This document shows positions 60,131 to 64,000 of a DNA stretch of 64,000 bases, one piece after another. Source of the DNA: Albugo candida (lineage: Eukaryota; Oomycota; Peronosporomycetes; Albuginales; Albuginaceae). Under the pieces are notes generated by a model. The model made no database searches. It saw nothing but the letters and a program-made list of their open reading frames with translations, and was not told the origin of the DNA. The position numbers and the translations under genes are program-made. Location: positions 186,001 to 250,000 of the forward strand of contig CAJNAR010000154.1 in the NCBI GenBank assembly GCA_905220665.1, written 5' to 3'. Each line of letters starts with the position of its first letter. The first letter of the stretch is position 1.

Positions 60131-62900
60131 AACTTCTGAAATTGCCGGCTGCTATGTAAACCGCCAATTTAGTACAAACAGTTCAAAAACTCACATGATC
60201 CATCCAACTTTGGTTGAATGTATGATTGGTCATGATTCACCAACCCAGTGTAATGACATGGAAAATACCCCTCCTCCGTTGTGAAGGTCGAGGGTGGTAA
60301 TGTTGGTATCGGTGGTACAGATGGTAAATGTGATACTAACACTATCCCGCAACGGGGTGACCCAAAGACAACTGTAAGTGTGGACGACACCATCTGTCCC
60401 AATTTAGCTGAAGTTATTAAGCTGCAGGTGTCCTTTCGTAAGGACTCGGCTAGTGCTCGAGCGCAATATCGCATGTAGCGCGCAAAGCAGAAGGCCTCGT
60501 ATATAAATTGTATGCAGACGAGAGCGCTCAGAATTCTGGAAATCTAGAAGCTGCACGACCTTTCCAGATTCACCACATTCCTTATGGTCTTAGACAGAGG
60601 CCAGTCATTGACCCGTACTTAAAATTGAAATTTTTCATGCAACTCGATGCGAGAACATGGCAATCCCTTCTTCGAATGCTTACTGGAGAGCTGATCAATC
60701 GCTCAATTGTTGAACAAATTGAAGTCCTTTCCTACCATCCTACAACTAAAAATCCAATTATCTTCGCAGTCATGGATGTAGTGGGACGGGGATGTATCCA
60801 TGAAAAGTGCATGGACAAGTGGTATACAGAATCGCGTCGAGCGGTTTGAACATATGGTCTCTAAAGCGCCACCTCATTCACTCTCGAAGCTGGCGACAAG
60901 TAGTTACTTTGCTGTTCTCGCAACTATGTAGGTTAAAGTTGAAAAAGGTACTAGAAGTTTCTAATCTGGATCATGGAAACCGAATTCAAGTTATATTGTT
61001 GAGAGCAGGTATGCCGAAAGAGGTGGCGACTTCGAGACAGACGGCACACTTCTACTTAAAGCGGTATATACGGTAAAAAATAAGCGGAGCGCCAACCAGA
61101 TTTGGTGCAAAGGAGAGATCATGGGAAGCGATTGAAGAACCGCCCATTACCCTCTCCGACTAGACAATGTTTCAGGCCGATACACCCATCCCTCATATGC
61201 GCAGAGTGGTACACTACTTTTATACTTCTATACTAACCCAGGGACAAATCATCCGGACAGACCTCCATCATCTGATTACCAATTAGGGGGTGCGTTTCCC
61301 GTTCATGGTGTCGAACGATCCCGCGGTGGGCGAAGTTGCACATCTACTTCTCATCAATCGGGTGTTTACAGCACAAACTCTCGGGTAGCATGTTGCATTT
61401 TTTAAGTGATGGAGTCACCACGTTGGTGGCAAAGTTCTTCAAAGTAGGCTGTTTTGTTCGTGAACGTAATGGCGTGGTGGAAGTCAGTGCCAGACTTAGC
61501 TCTCGGTCTGACTCGAGCAAGCAAAGCTCTCGCGCTATTGGAAGTATTATTTCTAAGTAACGCTCCGACATTCCACACAAACGACCATTGGATACACTGT
61601 CTCCCCGATGGACTAGTGATCTGGATCCGACTAATTTGCCTACATCGTTGTTACGATCCGACGTGGGCATAGAGTGTCGGTCTCAATTGTTTGTAGGTAA
61701 ATGGAGAGGGGTTCTCTGTTGTGATATCGTTGAACTCTCAGTCAATCTTAGCTTTTTTTTAGAGCAACATACAGAAGTTTTTCACCTCTAAAGAAAAAAT
61801 GGTGAGGCAACGTATGATCGCCGCTTCACTTCATCGTGTATGCTAAGGGCCTCCGATTATTTCACGTGGCACAATATCTCAGCACTCACAGTGGATGTTG
61901 ATGGAACTCATGAAAATGGTCATCTTCTTATCGTCCATTTGGTGTGTTTGAGAAAAAAAATTCACGATAGCAAGCAAGCGGGATCTTACAATTTTTATTA
62001 CATTAAAAAACCCAGTACACGACAAGCGTTTTTACGATAGGTTTGGTGTATGGTTCCGACGTGCAGGAACTGTCCGTGGTCGACTACTTTGGTTGCGAAG
62101 ACAAAAATTTTATCACGTCTTTGGCATTACACCATGCACGTGAATGAATCTTGGTTGGTTCGGAAAACCTCTTTAACCAACCAAGAGTCATCCGATGTTC
62201 GCACATTTGTCATCACGGGAGAGATAGGACGCGCTGGATTTGGAACGAGTTGAAACACTTACGGCTACGTCACGGCATCTTCGAAACGTGTATTACCCAT
62301 TTTTGAAGATCTACAGTTTTATCTGGCCTTTTGGATGCTCCTATTTCGATCTCGTTTCTAGTTCGTCAAGGAAATTCAGCCCGATATTATATTGGGCACG
62401 CAGCCTTCGTGAGGGGCAGTTAAATCCGATCAACATCTCTTTCTCGACACGGCAAAATTATGGACGAAGCCACTCCCTATTTGGGATCAGTTTTTCTCCT
62501 CTCGACCACGCTGGCCGCATATTGCATGTGCAATTGTGCCAACACTTCGGCCAACATGGAAGAATTATCATCAAATTAGATCAGATTTATGTCTCATACT
62601 GCAAGCGGTGACGATGCACATCGTCTGGACATATAGAAAGCATCGTTTGTTCGATCAGCTTCCAGCAACTCCGACTGTTTCAGCTCTTTGCGGGATCTTC
62701 ACCGCGTTTATTGTGCACGCTCGGTACTTTTGAAGACAGTGTTACGATCAAGACGAACGCATTCGGCTTGCAAAAGTGTTGGATCAACATGCAACGCAAG
62801 GATCTAAAATGCAAGTGCAAATTTGCAAAACACGGTAGTTTTGGACCATTGTTACAACTTTACAGCTTCACAACTTTATAAGAATTCACAACCTGGACAA
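60131..62900 (+). mobile_element. LINE relic, copy 2 (internally deleted)
   Basis: The left end, AACTTCTGAAATTGCCGG, matches the 5' end of the large LINE. ORF1 blocks follow: a LAEV...DSASARAQ segment aligns with the stop-broken stretch at about 32880-32950, and GNRIQVILLRAGMP...AHFYLKR (about 60977-61070) aligns with 34132-34225. An NDHWIHCL...IWI block near 61590 matches SDQWIQYI...GIWIP of the large copy. Near 62045-62120, GVWFRRAGTVRGRL and FYHVFGI correspond to QWFRRANTVGGRL and FYHVYGI at about 37430-37505. The endonuclease and most of the RT are deleted and stops are common. The 3' end is approximate. Confidence 0.75.
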
Positions 62901-63004
62901 AGTCTCGTATTAGGGCGACTGAGGCTACTGCAGTATAGGAAATCAACGAGAAGACCTATTATCATCTCTAACAGATACTTTCATGATACGTACTTTATAT
63001 GGAA

Positions 63005-63180
63005 CCCGGTATAGCCACACCCCGTTTTTGGAATAGCGGTACCCCTAACTTAATTAAGAACACCGTTATCGTTACACCCTCTAAAGATCCTTGATAAATA
63101 AGAACCGATATCGGGACACTCGCTAAATCCCCTAAATTAGAATTGAATTAGGATACCGTATAGCTACACCCCTAAATTAT
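63005..63180. repeat. Subterminal short-repeat array beside MULE relic 2
   Basis: Five degenerate tandem-like units resembling A-C-C-G-x-T-A-T-x-G-x-x-A-C-A-C-C-C-C: CCGGTATAGCCACACCCC near 63007, ATAGCGGTACCCCTAACTTA near 63033, ACCGTTATCGTTACACCC near 63062, CCGATATCGGGACACTCGC near 63106, and ACCGTATAGCTACACCCCTA near 63155. They stand just outside the 3' end of the MULE transposase frame, as expected for its terminal region. Confidence 0.5.
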
Positions 63181-64000
63181 TACAGATATGTTTTGTTAAT
63201 TTTGGGTTGTGGACATGTGCGCCTGTTGTGGCCTTCTTGGTTGCAAGCCCTGCATCTTCGTTTTGGCACTTTCTGCCCTTCCTTCTCAACGTACACAAAT
63301 GCGGATAGATCTCGTTTGGTACTCGTTGACCCTTTCGGCTGTCCTCGTGAGGTCACTGTGGCAGGATCATTTACTCCTTGGCTTGGAAAAGATGCAAGGC
63401 AATCGAGGTCCTGCTCAAAAGCTTGTTTTTCCTGACAAGGCATTGCATGATGCAATTTGGGATGTACAGGCCTTTGAAGCCACCAGTGATCATGAAAATG
63501 AGCTTCATGCAATATTGACCCCATCTTTGCAGCTCTTTGATGGCATGAGAGCACGAAAATCCTTTAGTGCTCGTAAATGCTCTAGTGCACTTTTCATTGC
63601 TCTCCATCGATAGTGCCTTTTGGTACTGCTTGAAGACCTGCAGAAAACAAAACTTGGTCAGTGCATATCTTGCCAGTACCGTACATAACTGTATGCATAC
63701 ACTAATGTTAGATACTTCATTCAATCCATAATGTGAAATCTTTCTATTCACAATTGTCCAGAAGCTCCCACAAAGGCGGACGATAATGTGTGAGCGATCG
63801 TATGCAACGCTATGAGTTATTCTTTGGCGCTGCTGTTGAGCTGCGAGAACCAATTTGTCATAAAGTGTTGCCAAATCCCCTGTTGAAACTGCAATCCATT
63901 TCTTCAAGGTTGCATGTCCGCCTTCAACGCGAGATGTAGCTACATGCTCAAAATGCTTTTTTTTGGTCCAAGCGAGGATGAATTTCCCCTTGTGCGGAAT
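63180..64000 (-). pseudogene. MULE transposase C-terminal part with SWIM finger (relic 2, cut by window end)
   Basis: The frame enters from the right edge. On the minus strand the sequence reads FILAWT, KKKHFEHVATSRVEGGHATLKKW and STGDL, a highly conserved MULE transposase block. A degraded SWIM zinc finger follows near 63550 (GFSCSHAIKEL). A frame shift near 63535 moves the reading frame, after which EAHFHDHWWLQRP continues, then the C-terminal RGQPKGS...RRCRACNQEGHNRRTCP zinc-knuckle tail near 63200-63290, ending with a stop at 63180. Apart from that shift it is well preserved, so this copy is younger than relic 1 at 24 kb. The N-terminal half lies outside the window. Confidence 0.85.

Noticed and set aside
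1..64000. CRISPR arrays, operons or other prokaryotic systems
   Set aside because: No regularly spaced direct repeats with spacers were seen, and the spliced genes, SINEs and LINEs are eukaryotic.

Overview
The window looks like nuclear DNA of an oomycete, most likely a white rust (Albugo). Two things point there. First, it carries several copies of a secreted, cysteine-rich family whose first cysteine motif is exactly C-X2-C-X5-G, the hallmark of the Albugo 'CCG' candidate effectors. Second, the ordinary genes are very compact, with few introns of only 47-65 nt. The genus call is an inference from recalled family features; no database was searched.

Layout. 1-3.85 kb has no recognisable gene. 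3.85-8.62 kb is a dead Ty1/copia retrotransposon with about 180-bp LTRs. 11.3 kb holds a LINE ORF1 scrap. 12.95-22.2 kb has a tRNA-derived SINE, a CCG pseudogene, a second CCG fragment, an SS18-like pseudogene split from its upstream flank by a 2.3-kb DDE transposon, and a duplicated tail. 23.7-25.3 kb is a MULE relic. 29.8-42.2 kb is a diverged second copy of that block: a CCG pseudogene, then a 7-kb LINE (itself carrying a SINE), then another SS18-like pseudogene and the same tail. 45.0-51.6 kb is a dense island of six apparently intact housekeeping genes: SS18/GIF-like coactivator, RGP1 (Rab6 GEF partner), choline-phosphate cytidylyltransferase, pinin, TMEM258/OST5-like OST subunit and the AMPK beta subunit. 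52.2-54.3 kb is an intact 705-residue CCG protein gene with a SINE 78 bp upstream. 57.7-64 kb is again relics: copia, SINE, LINE and MULE.

The island genes are unrelated housekeeping functions in chromatin coactivation, Golgi Rab activation, phosphatidylcholine synthesis, splicing, N-glycosylation and energy sensing. They sit 53-453 bp apart and do not form a pathway. Around them lies repeat-rich DNA where CCG genes duplicate and decay, a gene-dense/repeat-rich contrast typical of plant-pathogenic oomycetes.

The most notable observations are these. The intact CCG protein is built from repeated CX2C...CX4-5C modules. SINEs sit at almost the same place about 80 bp upstream of two CCG paralogues, with different target duplications. 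A segmental duplication links CCG and SS18 sequences and has been opened by different transposons in its two copies. Two MULE relics share arrays of short subterminal repeats.
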